Shown: piece by piece, positions 36,501 through 45,559 of the stretch
Numbering within the stretch: position 1 is the first letter of the stretch
Layout: the number at the start of each line of letters is the position of its first letter
Assembly (NCBI GenBank): GCA_963921335.3
Contig: CAWUFC020000002.1
Span: 558,001 to 622,000, forward strand
DNA: 64,000 bases
Source of the DNA: CAWUFC02 sp963921335
GTDB lineage: Bacteria; Pseudomonadota; Gammaproteobacteria; Pseudomonadales; Halieaceae
Reading direction: 5' to 3'
The notes under the pieces: generated by a model
Told to the model about the DNA's origin: nothing
What the model saw: only the letters and a program-made list of their open reading frames with translations
The model's database searches: none
Program-made: the position numbers and the translations under genes

Positions 36501-36518
36501 CACCTCGCGAGCTAGAAT

Positions 36519-37133
36519 TCACTTTAAGTCGGGTTTGACGGCCTTGATGGTCTTCACCACGTCCATAAACAGGCTATTCACCTCTTTCAGCTCAAAGCCC
36601 GCGGCCTGCACATTGGCCACCGTGGTGCGGTTCATATCCGGACCGATTTTTCGGGTCAGCTGGGTCATGACATCCATCATAATTTTGAATGGATAGTACT
36701 TGGAGCCCGTATGCTCAAACATGAACAGTTCTCCACCAGGCTTCAGCACGCGCCGCAGGGATTCCAACCCCCCTACCGGATTGGGAACAGAACAGAAGGT
36801 GCATGACGTAAAGATCTGGTCGAAGCTGTCGTCTTCATAGTCCAGATCGTGTACATCTTTTACCTCGGCATTGATGGTGCCTTCATAGTCATCAATGCGC
36901 GGCTGCGCCACTTCCAACATTTTGGGGCTAATATCGATAGCGGTAATGGTCTGCCCTTTTGGAAAGGTGGGAATATCCAGACCGGTGCCCAGCGCGAGGA
37001 ACAGAATGTTGCCCTGCATATGTGAGAACAATTCTTCCTTGAACGGCTGCCAGCGTTTTTCAGCACCGGCACCGGCCATCAGGTCAAAATTCGGGGCGGC
37101 TTTGTCCCACTTGCGTTGTGTTGCTTCATCCAT
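36519..37133 (-). CDS. Class I SAM-dependent methyltransferase
   Basis: A 204-residue soluble enzyme with the SAM-binding motif LFLALGTGLDIPTF (about residue 45), the acidic AIDISPKML in motif post-I, and CTFCSVPNPVGGL at the motif IV position. It looks like small methyltransferases of the UbiE/menaquinone type, but the acceptor is unknown. It is the last gene of the catabolic operon and overlaps the preceding membrane-protein gene by 8 nt. A 134-nt gap separates it from the giant lipoprotein gene. Confidence 0.85.
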   Translation of the reverse strand: MDEATQRKWDKAAPNFDLMAGAGAEKRWQPFKEELFSHMQGNILFLALGTGLDIPTFPKGQTITAIDISPKMLEVAQPRIDDYEGTINAEVKDVHDLDYEDDSFDQIFTSCTFCSVPNPVGGLESLRRVLKPGGELFMFEHTGSKYYPFKIMMDVMTQLTRKIGPDMNRTTVANVQAAGFELKEVNSLFMDVVKTIKAVKPDLK

Positions 37134-37503
37134 AGGTCGTCACCCCCCGAACCGTGTTGTTAATGACCCAGATCACCACGATACAGGCCAGACCAATGGC
37201 TCCGCCGATAAGAAAAGCATCCATAGCGCCCAGGGCTTCCATGGCGGCCCACATACCCACTACCATGCCGCTAACCATGCCGGAAAACATAGCCGGCAAC
37301 ATCACCTCCATGGCGCCGAACAGAATCCCCAGCGGAAAAAAGAACAGGGTGCCGATGATCATGCCAATGACCATCGCGAGTATCATGGCGAGGAACATGT
37401 TCCAGCCCACTCCGATCACGAGGGCGCACAACCACCCTGCCACGGCTCCCACCAGAACATTGACGGCGAGATCACCCAATACAAAGAACAAGCGATGGTC
37501 CAT
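37126..37503 (-). CDS. Small polytopic membrane protein
   Basis: A 125-residue, Met- and Gly-rich protein with about four hydrophobic helices (residues about 7-30, 34-58, 66-92 and 96-118) and short loops. No charged channel or transporter signature is visible. Many GM, MV and AM pairs suggest close helix packing. It lies 7 nt after the CoA-transferase gene and overlaps the methyltransferase gene by 8 nt, so it is co-translated with them. Function unknown. Confidence 0.75.
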   Translation of the reverse strand: MDHRLFFVLGDLAVNVLVGAVAGWLCALVIGVGWNMFLAMILAMVIGMIIGTLFFFPLGILFGAMEVMLPAMFSGMVSGMVVGMWAAMEALGAMDAFLIGGAIGLACIVVIWVINNTVRGVTTYG

Positions 37504-37510
37504 ATTCCTC

Positions 37511-38746
37511 TCAGCCGATAACGCCGGCGCTCCTCAAGGTTGAAATTGTCTCTTCATCATAGCCCAGAACCCGGCGCAGCACCGCGTCAGTGTGTTGCCC
37601 CGCAGCGGGCGCCGGATCGGGCTCAGGCAGAGCCTCTTCCTGAAAGTGTACCGGGAAAGGCATCATTTCCGCGCCGTATTCATCCGCAGGCAGCATCTCA
37701 AAGCGTGCCTGGAAATGGGGGTCATCCAGCAGGGTCTCAGGCGTATTCAGCGGTGCAATGGCGGTGTTGTGCTCTGAAGCAAAAGTCATCCACGCCACAG
37801 TGCTGCGGGTCCTGAAAATCGCCTGTAACTCGGCCTGCAGCTCCCGGTTCCCCGTCGCATGATCACCGAAGCGCTCGCCAGGCCAACGCTCGAATAAATC
37901 CATACGACCCAGCCCTGCGCAAAAGTTTTTCCAAAAGGCCTGCTCAGAGGCCATGAACAGCACATGGCCATCACTGGATTTATAAAACTGGTAGCGAACA
38001 CCCTTGCGCATACCAGCGGTACCGGGGGCCCGACGCTCAAAGTTGTCTGACGCATTGCCAGTCACTTCGGATTCAGGCCGGCGGTACGCCAGCCAGGTCT
38101 CGCTGCGCAAGCGGTCCATATAAGCCGCGCTGTCTGCCTGCCCAATATCAATAGAGGCGCCCTGCCCGCTCTCGCGCGCTCTCAGCAACGCCGCACAGAT
38201 AGCCATGCCCGCATACAAAGGGCCCGCGTGCATCCCCACGGAGGGATGCTCAGGTATGTAGCAATAGCCGTCTTCATCCACTTCGGGTTTAACCAGACCC
38301 GCCCAGCTGTCAAAAGCCAGTCCGTGGGCTGCGGCATCTCGATAAGGCCCATCCGAGCCGTAACCGGATACAGAACAAAAAACAATCCGGCGATTGGCCT
38401 GGCTCAGCCTGTGATAATCGAGCCCACGACGGGCCAGGGCGCCGGGTCGCATCGCCTCAATCACCACATCGCTGACGGATACCAACTCAAGGAACAATGC
38501 CACTGCAGCTTCTTCGCGCAAGTCCAGCACCAGGCTCTGCTTACCCCGGGAAACCTGATGATGCATCAGGGAACTGCCTTCAATAATGGGCCAGGTTAAC
38601 TCTCGCACATAGTCACCACCCGGCGCCTCAATCTTGATCACCTCCGCGCCCAGATCTGCCAGATGGGCTGCAGTCGCGCCGCCGGACAGCAGCGAGCAAT
38701 CAAGCACCCGCACACCCTCTAGAGGTGCATTCAAATCACTGCTCAT
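37511..38746 (-). CDS. CaiB/BaiF family (class III) CoA-transferase
   Basis: A 411-residue enzyme that would move CoA between carboxylic acids. The N-terminal block PLEGVRVLDCSLLSGGATAAHLADLGAEVIKIE is split here as PLEGVRVLDCSLLSGG and LADLGAEVIKIE; both are typical of the family. CSVSGYGSDGPY follows near residue 105 and YQFYKSSDGHVLFMA near residue 240. ATG at 38746 overlaps the stop of the MaoC-like gene as ATGA; an upstream in-frame ATG would only lengthen the overlap. In this operon it may activate the acid that enters beta-oxidation-like steps. Confidence 0.9.
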   Translation of the reverse strand: MSSDLNAPLEGVRVLDCSLLSGGATAAHLADLGAEVIKIEAPGGDYVRELTWPIIEGSSLMHHQVSRGKQSLVLDLREEAAVALFLELVSVSDVVIEAMRPGALARRGLDYHRLSQANRRIVFCSVSGYGSDGPYRDAAAHGLAFDSWAGLVKPEVDEDGYCYIPEHPSVGMHAGPLYAGMAICAALLRARESGQGASIDIGQADSAAYMDRLRSETWLAYRRPESEVTGNASDNFERRAPGTAGMRKGVRYQFYKSSDGHVLFMASEQAFWKNFCAGLGRMDLFERWPGERFGDHATGNRELQAELQAIFRTRSTVAWMTFASEHNTAIAPLNTPETLLDDPHFQARFEMLPADEYGAEMMPFPVHFQEEALPEPDPAPAAGQHTDAVLRRVLGYDEETISTLRSAGVIG

Positions 38747-39198
38747 GGCTGCCATGCCTCCTCTGCCAGCGCCCATGGGCTATTCCCGAGTGGGTCGGGC
38801 AGCGCAATGCGGGCCTGACAATCAGTCAGCAGGTCTTCGGCGCAGCGCAGGGTGAGTAACAAACCGATAAAGGTCGAGCCTGCAATTTCATCGACGTCAG
38901 CGACTTCTCCGCCGATGACGATCTCACTACCCGCATACAGCGGCTTGTGCATACTAAAGCGCATGCGTGCAATACGGGCCTCACCGCCCGCCCAGTCGAA
39001 CAGGTAGCGCTCAAACAAAGCCGCCTGATGTGGCGTGTTGGCAAATATATCGGGATGCCCGCCTACTTCATCGACATAGTGACGATCGTGATGTAACGGC
39101 GAGTAGTCACGGCTGGCCATCGCGGCTGCGACAATACCGGTCGCTGTCACGCTTAACCGCAGCTCCGGCAGCATCTGACCAACGCGATATTCAGTCAT
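38743..39198 (-). CDS. MaoC-like (R)-hydratase, catalytic subunit
   Basis: A 151-residue hot-dog-fold protein. The hydratase-2 catalytic segment is SRDYSPLHHD (about residue 33), with Asp and His at the expected spacing, followed by FANTPHQAALFERYL. ATG at 39198 overlaps the end of the preceding dehydratase-like gene by 8 nt; a longer N-terminal extension would run deep into that gene and was rejected. Together with its neighbour it resembles the two-protein hydratases of steroid side-chain degradation (ChsH1-ChsH2 type), in which each chain supplies half of a double hot dog. Confidence 0.85.
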   Translation of the reverse strand: MTEYRVGQMLPELRLSVTATGIVAAAMASRDYSPLHHDRHYVDEVGGHPDIFANTPHQAALFERYLFDWAGGEARIARMRFSMHKPLYAGSEIVIGGEVADVDEIAGSTFIGLLLTLRCAEDLLTDCQARIALPDPLGNSPWALAEEAWQP

Positions 39199-39679
39199 CC
39201 GCACTGTCCCTGCGATAACCAAAGCACTCAAAAATCTCCTGGCCGAGCAAGCGATCAGCCTGGTTACGATAAGTGACCTCGATCTCCCAAAACCGTCCTG
39301 TACCCAGGCGAGTTTGCTTTTCGTCACTGACAGAATTCAGCTGCTGTACCGAACTGACCCAGTCGCCAATGTGCACAGGGGCGTGAAATACGGATTCGAA
39401 ACTGCGCACGATGGCAGCCGGGTAACTCAGCAATTGTTTAAGGTCATAGTGCAACTGCAGTGCCTGTTCGGGCTCATCCTGTCCTGGCTGCCATAGCTCA
39501 GGCCGCGACCAGCTCGACAGCATGGTGGTGGGTACACGCTGCTCCGACCAATGCGCCGGATTTGCATTCTCCACCGCCGCACACATCGCACGCACATTGG
39601 CCAGACTGACTTCGGCATCTGCTTGCCGGGGATAGTGCTCGCAACCAAGCAGCGCTTCGACAGCTTCAGGCAGGCTCAA
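39191..39679 (-). CDS. MaoC-N / FAS1-like dehydratase partner subunit
   Basis: A 162-residue protein resembling the N-terminal half of double-hot-dog dehydratases: an early helical part (LANVRAMCAAVENANPAHW), then the hot-dog strands HYDLKQLLSYP and APVHIGDWVSSVQQLNSV. The Asp/His catalytic pair seen in its neighbour is absent, so it likely serves as the structural or substrate-binding partner. ATG at 39679 overlaps the end of the upstream oxidoreductase gene by 14 nt, suggesting translational coupling. Confidence 0.8.
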   Translation of the reverse strand: MSLPEAVEALLGCEHYPRQADAEVSLANVRAMCAAVENANPAHWSEQRVPTTMLSSWSRPELWQPGQDEPEQALQLHYDLKQLLSYPAAIVRSFESVFHAPVHIGDWVSSVQQLNSVSDEKQTRLGTGRFWEIEVTYRNQADRLLGQEIFECFGYRRDSADD

Positions 39680-42600
39680 CAGTCGCTGCCTCTTTGATCA
39701 CAGTGTCACCGCGATAACTCGCTAACAGTTGCGCCTGTTGGTTCACCACGCGCTTAAGGTGATCTTCTTTGACCACGTCGTAGCCACGAATCTGCTCCGG
39801 CAGGCTCAACAGGGCCACTGCGGTGTCGTGCTTGTCGACACTGAGTCCAGTTAACACTTCATCGACCAGCACCTCGTAATCGGTGATCAGCCCGCGCTCC
39901 AGTTTCCTGTGCTCGGAATAGCCGAAAGGATCCAGCACTGTGCCACGCAGAAACCTGAACCCCGCAAGCACCTTGAACAGCGTGAACACCCAGGGCCCAA
40001 ATTCACGCTTGCGATAACGACCACTGCTCGCATCGCGGCTGGCCAGTATGTGCGGCGCCAAATGCACGCCCAGTCGGATATCACCACTGAATTGCTGTTT
40101 GAGTCGTGCCATAAACTCGGGCCGCGAGTACAGGCGTGCGACTTCATATTCGTCTTTATAAGCTAGCAGCTTGGCATAATAACGGGCCGCCGCCTCTGTG
40201 AGTGCGCCCACGGTACCGGTCACGGCCTCCTCTGCAGAGCGCACCCGAGCAACCAATTCGAGGTAACGGTGGGCATAGCTGGCATCCTGGTACTGGGTGA
40301 GCAGATTCACCCGACTGTCTATCAGGCCATCCAGGCTCTGATCATCGGGCTGAACCAGTTTCACAACCTGCTCTTCTTCGAGCAGGGCCTGAATGGGCTC
40401 GGGGTTCACGACCCAGAGGCGGCCCAGGCTGAATGCCTGCAGGTTCATCTCTACCGCAGCGCCGTTCAAACTGATGGCGTACTCCAGAGATTGACGCTGC
40501 AAGGGCAGATAACCACGCTGCCAGGCCACCCCCAGCAGGAAGGCATTAGCACCCACTGCGTTGCCCAACAAGCGACTGGCGATCCGAGTGGCGGGTACCG
40601 GATGATTGGCTCCTTCGCGGCTGCGTCGAGCCAGGGCAGATTCCATGGCACTGCTGCCAAAATCAAGATCGGCGTTATTGGCAAAGGCGCTGGTCGGTGC
40701 CACGTAGTTGTTATAAACCACGGCACTGCGCTGATCTGACATAGCACCCATCACTTCGCGCCCGGCTGCTACCACCAGATCAGCCGCCAGTACCAGGGTG
40801 GCTGCACCTTCAGGAATCCGCGTGGATTTGTTCAGCTCATTGCCCGTAAAGAATCGCACATGACTGGCGACAGCGCCGTTGCGCTGGGACAACCCGGTTA
40901 TGTCCAACACGCTGCAGGGCTTGTCTTCCATATGGGCAGCGGTGCCCAGCAGCGCACCGAGAGTGACAATGCCGCTGCCGCCGATACCTGCCACGAGGAT
41001 GTCCCCCGCCTCTGCCAATTGGCTGGGCTCAGGCAGATGTTCCAGAAGTGCCGCATCGATACCCACACCTTGTTCAGGCTCACTGCCGCGAAGTGTGGCG
41101 CCGTAGACGGATACAAAGCTGGGGCAAAACCCCTTCACACAGGAGAAGTCCGTATTGCAGACGCTCTGGTTAATCTTGCGCTTGCGACCCAGTTCGGTTT
41201 CCTGTGGTTCCAGGGCGATGCAGTTGGACTGCACACCGCAGTCACCACAACCCTCGCAGACATCCTCATTGATAAACAGCCGCTTCTTGCTGTCCGGATA
41301 TTTGCCTCGCTTACGCAGGCGGCGCCTCTCGGTGGCACAGGCCTGCTCGTAAATGAGTACCGACACACCCTTGTGCTCACGCAGCTGCTTTTGCACTTCA
41401 TCCAGCTCATCGCGATGATGAAAACTGGTGACACGCGGAAACTGGGCGCGATCGCTGTGGCGCATGGGGTCATCACTCACCACCGCAATACGCCCTACCC
41501 CCTCAGCGTACACCTGGCTGGCCACCCTGGGGGCGGTCACTTCGCCTTCAAAGCTCTGCCCCTCAATGGGCTGGCCGCCCGTCATACTGATGGCGCCATT
41601 GAGCAGAATTTTGTAGGTGATATTGCTGCGCGCCGCGACATTGGCACGGATTGCCAGCAAGCCGGAATGAAAATAGGTGCCGTCACCCAGGTTCTGGAAC
41701 ACATGGTCACGTTTGATAAACGGCCGTTGACCGATCCAGGTGGCACCCTCGCCTCCCATATGCGACAAACCCAGAGTTTTACGTTCGGGCATCCATGTGG
41801 CCAGACCGTGACAGCCAATACCCCCGTGTGCCACCGAGCCCTCGGGTACATTGGTGGAGGTGTTGTGCGGACAGCCTGCGCAAAACGACGGAATACGCGT
41901 CAGCGATGCCTGCGGCAACTGCTGTTGCTCGCGCTCATCAAGATAGGTCTGCAGCGAGTCCCGGGCGTTTTGCAGCGCCGCATCATCGGATTGCTCCAAT
42001 AACTGTGCAGAGATCGCGAGCGCCACTTCACTGGGTCGCAACTCACCAATATCAGATACCAGGGGGGCACCCTGCGCATCACGCTTGCCGGTAATCAGCG
42101 GTCGCTCCAACTCGGGCAAGTTGTATAACAGTGCCGCCAACTGCTCTTCGATGACCGGGCGCTTTTCTTCAATCACCAACAATTGCTGATACTGACGGGC
42201 AAACGTGCGTGCACCCTCGGGCTCCAATGGCCAGGTCATGGCGGGTTTATAAATGCCGAGGCCGAGCTCAGCAGCGCGGACCTCATCAATACCCAGCTGC
42301 TGCAGAGCATCCATCACATCGAGATAGGATTTGCCCGCACACACAATGCCCAGGCGACCGAGGCCGCTTGAATATACGGTCCGATCCAGTCCGTTAACGC
42401 GCACAAAGGCCTTTGCCGCCTCCAGTCGTCGACTCATCAGGGCTTCAGTAATCAGCGGGGTAAAGCCCATCTGGATATTCATGCCGCCCTCGGGCATGTC
42501 GAAGTCATCCGGCAGGCGCACCTGCACCCGGTCGCCGTCCACCGACACTGACACCGAGCCTTCAACGGTGTCGGTGACACATTTAAACCCGACCCAACAG

Positions 42601-43175
42601 CCGGCGTAGCGCGACAGAGCGAAGCCGTAGAGCCCAAAGTCCAGATACTCCTGTATGGAAGCCGGGTTCAATATGGGCATACCGAAATGAATCAGCGCGT
42701 GATCGCTCTGGTGCGCGGTCGTCGATGAGCGGGCACCGTGATCGTCACCACACAGGGCCAGCACCCCACCGTGTTCAGCTGCGCCAGCGTAGTTACCGTG
42801 CTTGAGAGGATCACCAGAGCGATCCACGCCGGGGCCCTTGCCATACCACAGCGCAAATACGCCATCGTAATCCGATTCGCCGACCATATTGACCTGTTGG
42901 CTGCCCCACACCGCGGTGGCCGCCAGGTCCTCGTTGACCCCGGGTTCGAAATGCACCTGATTCTGTTCCAGGAAAGGCTGTGCCTGCCACAGGGCCAGGT
43001 CATACACCCCGAGCGGCGAGCCGCGATAGCCGGAGATAAACCCAGCGGTGTTGAGGCCTGCTGCTTTATCGCGCTGATGCTGCATCATGGGCAGGCGCGC
43101 CAGCGCCTGGGACCCACTGAGATAGACTCTCCCCTGAGTCGCGGTGTACTTGTCAGACAGGGATATTTTCTTCAT
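39666..43175 (-). CDS. Fused indolepyruvate-type 2-oxoacid:ferredoxin oxidoreductase
   Basis: A 1,169-residue single-chain enzyme (alpha and gamma parts fused) that oxidatively decarboxylates a 2-oxoacid to an acyl-CoA with thiamine diphosphate and ferredoxin. The N-terminal part has GFISGYRGSPLGVYD. The TPP domain has SFCAGCPHNTST and GGIGCHGLATWM (about residue 450-480). A ferredoxin-like insert has CEGCGDCGVQSNC and a further Cys group, SVCNTDFSCVKGFCP. The gamma domain starts at GIGGSGIVTLGALL. ATG at 43175 overlaps the upstream stop as ATGA. Related enzymes act on aryl or branched oxoacids; the substrate here is open. Confidence 0.92.
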   Translation of the reverse strand: MKKISLSDKYTATQGRVYLSGSQALARLPMMQHQRDKAAGLNTAGFISGYRGSPLGVYDLALWQAQPFLEQNQVHFEPGVNEDLAATAVWGSQQVNMVGESDYDGVFALWYGKGPGVDRSGDPLKHGNYAGAAEHGGVLALCGDDHGARSSTTAHQSDHALIHFGMPILNPASIQEYLDFGLYGFALSRYAGCWVGFKCVTDTVEGSVSVSVDGDRVQVRLPDDFDMPEGGMNIQMGFTPLITEALMSRRLEAAKAFVRVNGLDRTVYSSGLGRLGIVCAGKSYLDVMDALQQLGIDEVRAAELGLGIYKPAMTWPLEPEGARTFARQYQQLLVIEEKRPVIEEQLAALLYNLPELERPLITGKRDAQGAPLVSDIGELRPSEVALAISAQLLEQSDDAALQNARDSLQTYLDEREQQQLPQASLTRIPSFCAGCPHNTSTNVPEGSVAHGGIGCHGLATWMPERKTLGLSHMGGEGATWIGQRPFIKRDHVFQNLGDGTYFHSGLLAIRANVAARSNITYKILLNGAISMTGGQPIEGQSFEGEVTAPRVASQVYAEGVGRIAVVSDDPMRHSDRAQFPRVTSFHHRDELDEVQKQLREHKGVSVLIYEQACATERRRLRKRGKYPDSKKRLFINEDVCEGCGDCGVQSNCIALEPQETELGRKRKINQSVCNTDFSCVKGFCPSFVSVYGATLRGSEPEQGVGIDAALLEHLPEPSQLAEAGDILVAGIGGSGIVTLGALLGTAAHMEDKPCSVLDITGLSQRNGAVASHVRFFTGNELNKSTRIPEGAATLVLAADLVVAAGREVMGAMSDQRSAVVYNNYVAPTSAFANNADLDFGSSAMESALARRSREGANHPVPATRIASRLLGNAVGANAFLLGVAWQRGYLPLQRQSLEYAISLNGAAVEMNLQAFSLGRLWVVNPEPIQALLEEEQVVKLVQPDDQSLDGLIDSRVNLLTQYQDASYAHRYLELVARVRSAEEAVTGTVGALTEAAARYYAKLLAYKDEYEVARLYSRPEFMARLKQQFSGDIRLGVHLAPHILASRDASSGRYRKREFGPWVFTLFKVLAGFRFLRGTVLDPFGYSEHRKLERGLITDYEVLVDEVLTGLSVDKHDTAVALLSLPEQIRGYDVVKEDHLKRVVNQQAQLLASYRGDTVIKEAATVEPA

Positions 43176-43888
43176 CGACGCAGTTCTCCACTTATCACCC
43201 GCTCCATCGCCAGGGCGTCCGCCAGCCCCACACCAGCGCCGTAATCGAGGGCGCGTTTGACCCCGCCAATCATGCCGGGGCGACAATCTGCCGCGGCATC
43301 GGCCAATTGCCTTGCCCGCTGCATCAGCTGCTCAGCAGGCAATGCCTCGGACACCAAACCCATCTCGGCTGCCTGGGCACCGGTAACACGGCGCTGACAG
43401 AGCAACAGTTCCCGACTTTTATCCGGGCCCAGTAAGCGTGGCAGAAAATAACTGGCACCCAACCCCGGCAATATGCCCAGCTCGGCAAAGTTCAGCACCA
43501 GCTTCGCGTCCGCTGCAGCAAGACGAATATCAAAAGCGAGCACGCCGGTAATACCAATTCCGGCCGCCGAGCCATTGATGACCGCAATGGTCAATACTGG
43601 CAGCTGCGCCAGCTCTTCAGTAAAGCTGGCAATAAACTCTTCTTCACCCAACTTCAGTCCGCCTTCACTCTGCCCACGCAGGTAATCCAGGTCAGCGCCG
43701 GCACAAAACGCATCGCCGCGCCCGGTCAGTATGACCGCATGAATTTCCTCGTCCACGGCAGCTGCTCGCAGAGCACTGACCAGCGCCTCACCCATATGCG
43801 GGGTATATGCATTCGCTTTGTCCGGGCGATTCAGTTCCAGCAGGCAGACACCACCATCCCTGCTCTCAACCAGCAGTGGCTCACTCAT
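43172..43888 (-). CDS. Enoyl-CoA hydratase/isomerase family protein
   Basis: A 238-residue crotonase. Oxyanion-hole motifs are FCAGADLDYL (about residue 62) and VINGSAAGIGIT (about 103). FAELGILPGLGASYFLPRLLG (21 residues in the protein, here quoted as FAELGILPGLG and YFLPRLLG) places a Glu near the usual catalytic site. ATG at 43888 overlaps the end of the preceding crotonase gene by 8 nt. Two different crotonases side by side suggest hydration or isomerisation of two intermediates, or a hydrolase/hydratase split. Confidence 0.87.
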   Translation of the reverse strand: MSEPLLVESRDGGVCLLELNRPDKANAYTPHMGEALVSALRAAAVDEEIHAVILTGRGDAFCAGADLDYLRGQSEGGLKLGEEEFIASFTEELAQLPVLTIAVINGSAAGIGITGVLAFDIRLAAADAKLVLNFAELGILPGLGASYFLPRLLGPDKSRELLLCQRRVTGAQAAEMGLVSEALPAEQLMQRARQLADAAADCRPGMIGGVKRALDYGAGVGLADALAMERVISGELRR

Positions 43889-44675
43889 GATCTGCCTCGC
43901 TGTATGGACGCCATTGAGGCTCGCGCTGCTCCAGAAAAGACTGCCCACCCTCAACCAGGTCGGGATGGTTGTTGTGGGACATGATCAGTGACCAGGCCTG
44001 TTCAAGTGCGGGCTCCAGATTCGCTGACTGCCAAATCGCCTGCTTGGTTTTTTTGAGTGCGGCGGGCGAATGCCTGGCGATCATCGCGGCAACTTCCAGA
44101 GCACGCTGCAATAAGTTGTCCGCGGGGACAACCTCACCCACCAATCCAAGTGCCTGTGCCCGCTCGGCGCTCATGCGCTCAGCGCCACCCACCAGCATCA
44201 TCCGCAGTACCGCTTCCATGGGCATTTTGCGAGCCAGGCAAACCGGCTCGAGACCCGCGACCAGCCCGACCTTTACATGGGTATCAAAAAAGGTGGCATG
44301 CTCTGCGGCAATCACGATGTCAGCGTCAGCGACAAAATGCAGCCCCCCACCAACAGCCATACCGTTCACAGCACAGATCACCGGCTTCCAGACCTGGTTT
44401 TGAAAACTGGTCCAGCGAATCGATTGCAGGCTACCATCTCGACCTTCACCGTCGGTGTCTGGCAAATCTGCCAGGTCTGCGCCGGTACTAAGGGCTTTGT
44501 CCCCAGCGCCGGTCAATACAGCCACCCGGGCCGCATCATCAGCTTCAAATGCCTGCCACACCTCCGGGAGCTCTCGACTCATCAGGGAATTGACAGCATT
44601 ACGCGCCGCGGGTCGATTGAGAGTAATGACCGCAACACCCTCAGACAGCTCATAGTCGACTGTGCTGTATGTCAT
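43881..44675 (-). CDS. Enoyl-CoA hydratase/isomerase family protein
   Basis: A 264-residue crotonase with ALSTGADLADL (about residue 62) and CAVNGMAVGGGLHFV (about 101) as CoA-binding/oxyanion motifs. The usual catalytic-glutamate region reads HVKVGLVAGLE, without the common EIxLG pattern, so activity may differ from a plain hydratase. ATG at 44675 overlaps the upstream SDR stop by 4 nt. It sits between SDR and the second crotonase in the operon. Confidence 0.87.
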   Translation of the reverse strand: MTYSTVDYELSEGVAVITLNRPAARNAVNSLMSRELPEVWQAFEADDAARVAVLTGAGDKALSTGADLADLPDTDGEGRDGSLQSIRWTSFQNQVWKPVICAVNGMAVGGGLHFVADADIVIAAEHATFFDTHVKVGLVAGLEPVCLARKMPMEAVLRMMLVGGAERMSAERAQALGLVGEVVPADNLLQRALEVAAMIARHSPAALKKTKQAIWQSANLEPALEQAWSLIMSHNNHPDLVEGGQSFLEQREPQWRPYSEADHE

Positions 44676-45559
44676 TGCTCTGCCTCCGGAGGGTAAACCC
44701 CCTTATGGAACGGATAGGGCTTACCCATAATGCCGAACGCACCGAACTCATCCGGCATCGCCTGCTGAAATTGTTCGCGTATCGCATCGACTGTCCAGCC
44801 GCCGGACATGCTCAGGGTTTTGCCATAGTGTGGCTGCACCATGTGTGAAAGGCGCTCACCGCCCACCCCAAATACCTGGCCACTGACATTAGCGGCCTCA
44901 TCGCTGGCAAGATAAACCACCAGTGGTGCATTGCGCTCAGCCTGCCACAGTTCTGCTCCCTGCTGATTATCCATCAAGCCATCGGTCATGGCAGACATGG
45001 CCACAGGGCAGATGGCATTGACCCTGATACCCGCCCCGGCGAGCTCTATCGCCCAGGTGTAGGTCATCGAGGCGATCGCACCCTTGGCAGCGGCATAGTT
45101 GGTCTGGCCAAAATTGCCAAAATGGGAACCCGAGCTGGTATTGATAATCACGCCACCCGCGCCGCACTGCTTCATGTGCAGCGCCGCTGCCTGCGCGCAC
45201 CAGAACGTGCCTTTAACGTGCACCTGCCAGACTGCATCAAATTCCTCGTCAGTCATTTTTAGGAATGAGTGATCGCGAAGGTTGCCTGCATTATTGACCA
45301 GCACATCCAACTGTCCAAATGCCTGAACGGCCGCATCAATCAGCGCGGTGGCCTCCTCACGATTGGCTATATCATGCCCGCTAACCATCGCCCGACCACC
45401 GGCAGATTCAATCTCTGCAACCACTGCTGAGGAGGAGTCAACGTCTCTGTCATTCACCACTACTTGGGCGCCGTGCTCTGCCATGAGCAGGGCATGCCCA
45501 CGACCGATAGCGCCACCGGCACCGGTTATTATGGCGACCTTATTTTCGAGCAGCTTCAT
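44672..45559 (-). CDS. SDR, 3-hydroxyacyl-CoA dehydrogenase-like (MFE-2 type)
   Basis: A 295-residue SDR. The dinucleotide site is IITGAGGAIGRGHALL, the NNAG motif NNAGNLRD is at about residue 93, and the catalytic INTSSGS...NYAAAK lies at about 145-165. The sequence MKLLENKVAIITGAGGAIGRGHALLMAEHGA, quoted here only as MKLLENKVAIITGAGG, is of the type found in the dehydrogenase domain of peroxisomal multifunctional enzyme 2 and in steroid-catabolism dehydrogenases. It would oxidise a hydroxyacyl-CoA with NAD. It overlaps both neighbours by 4 nt. Confidence 0.85.
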   Translation of the reverse strand: MKLLENKVAIITGAGGAIGRGHALLMAEHGAQVVVNDRDVDSSSAVVAEIESAGGRAMVSGHDIANREEATALIDAAVQAFGQLDVLVNNAGNLRDHSFLKMTDEEFDAVWQVHVKGTFWCAQAAALHMKQCGAGGVIINTSSGSHFGNFGQTNYAAAKGAIASMTYTWAIELAGAGIRVNAICPVAMSAMTDGLMDNQQGAELWQAERNAPLVVYLASDEAANVSGQVFGVGGERLSHMVQPHYGKTLSMSGGWTVDAIREQFQQAMPDEFGAFGIMGKPYPFHKGVYPPEAEQ

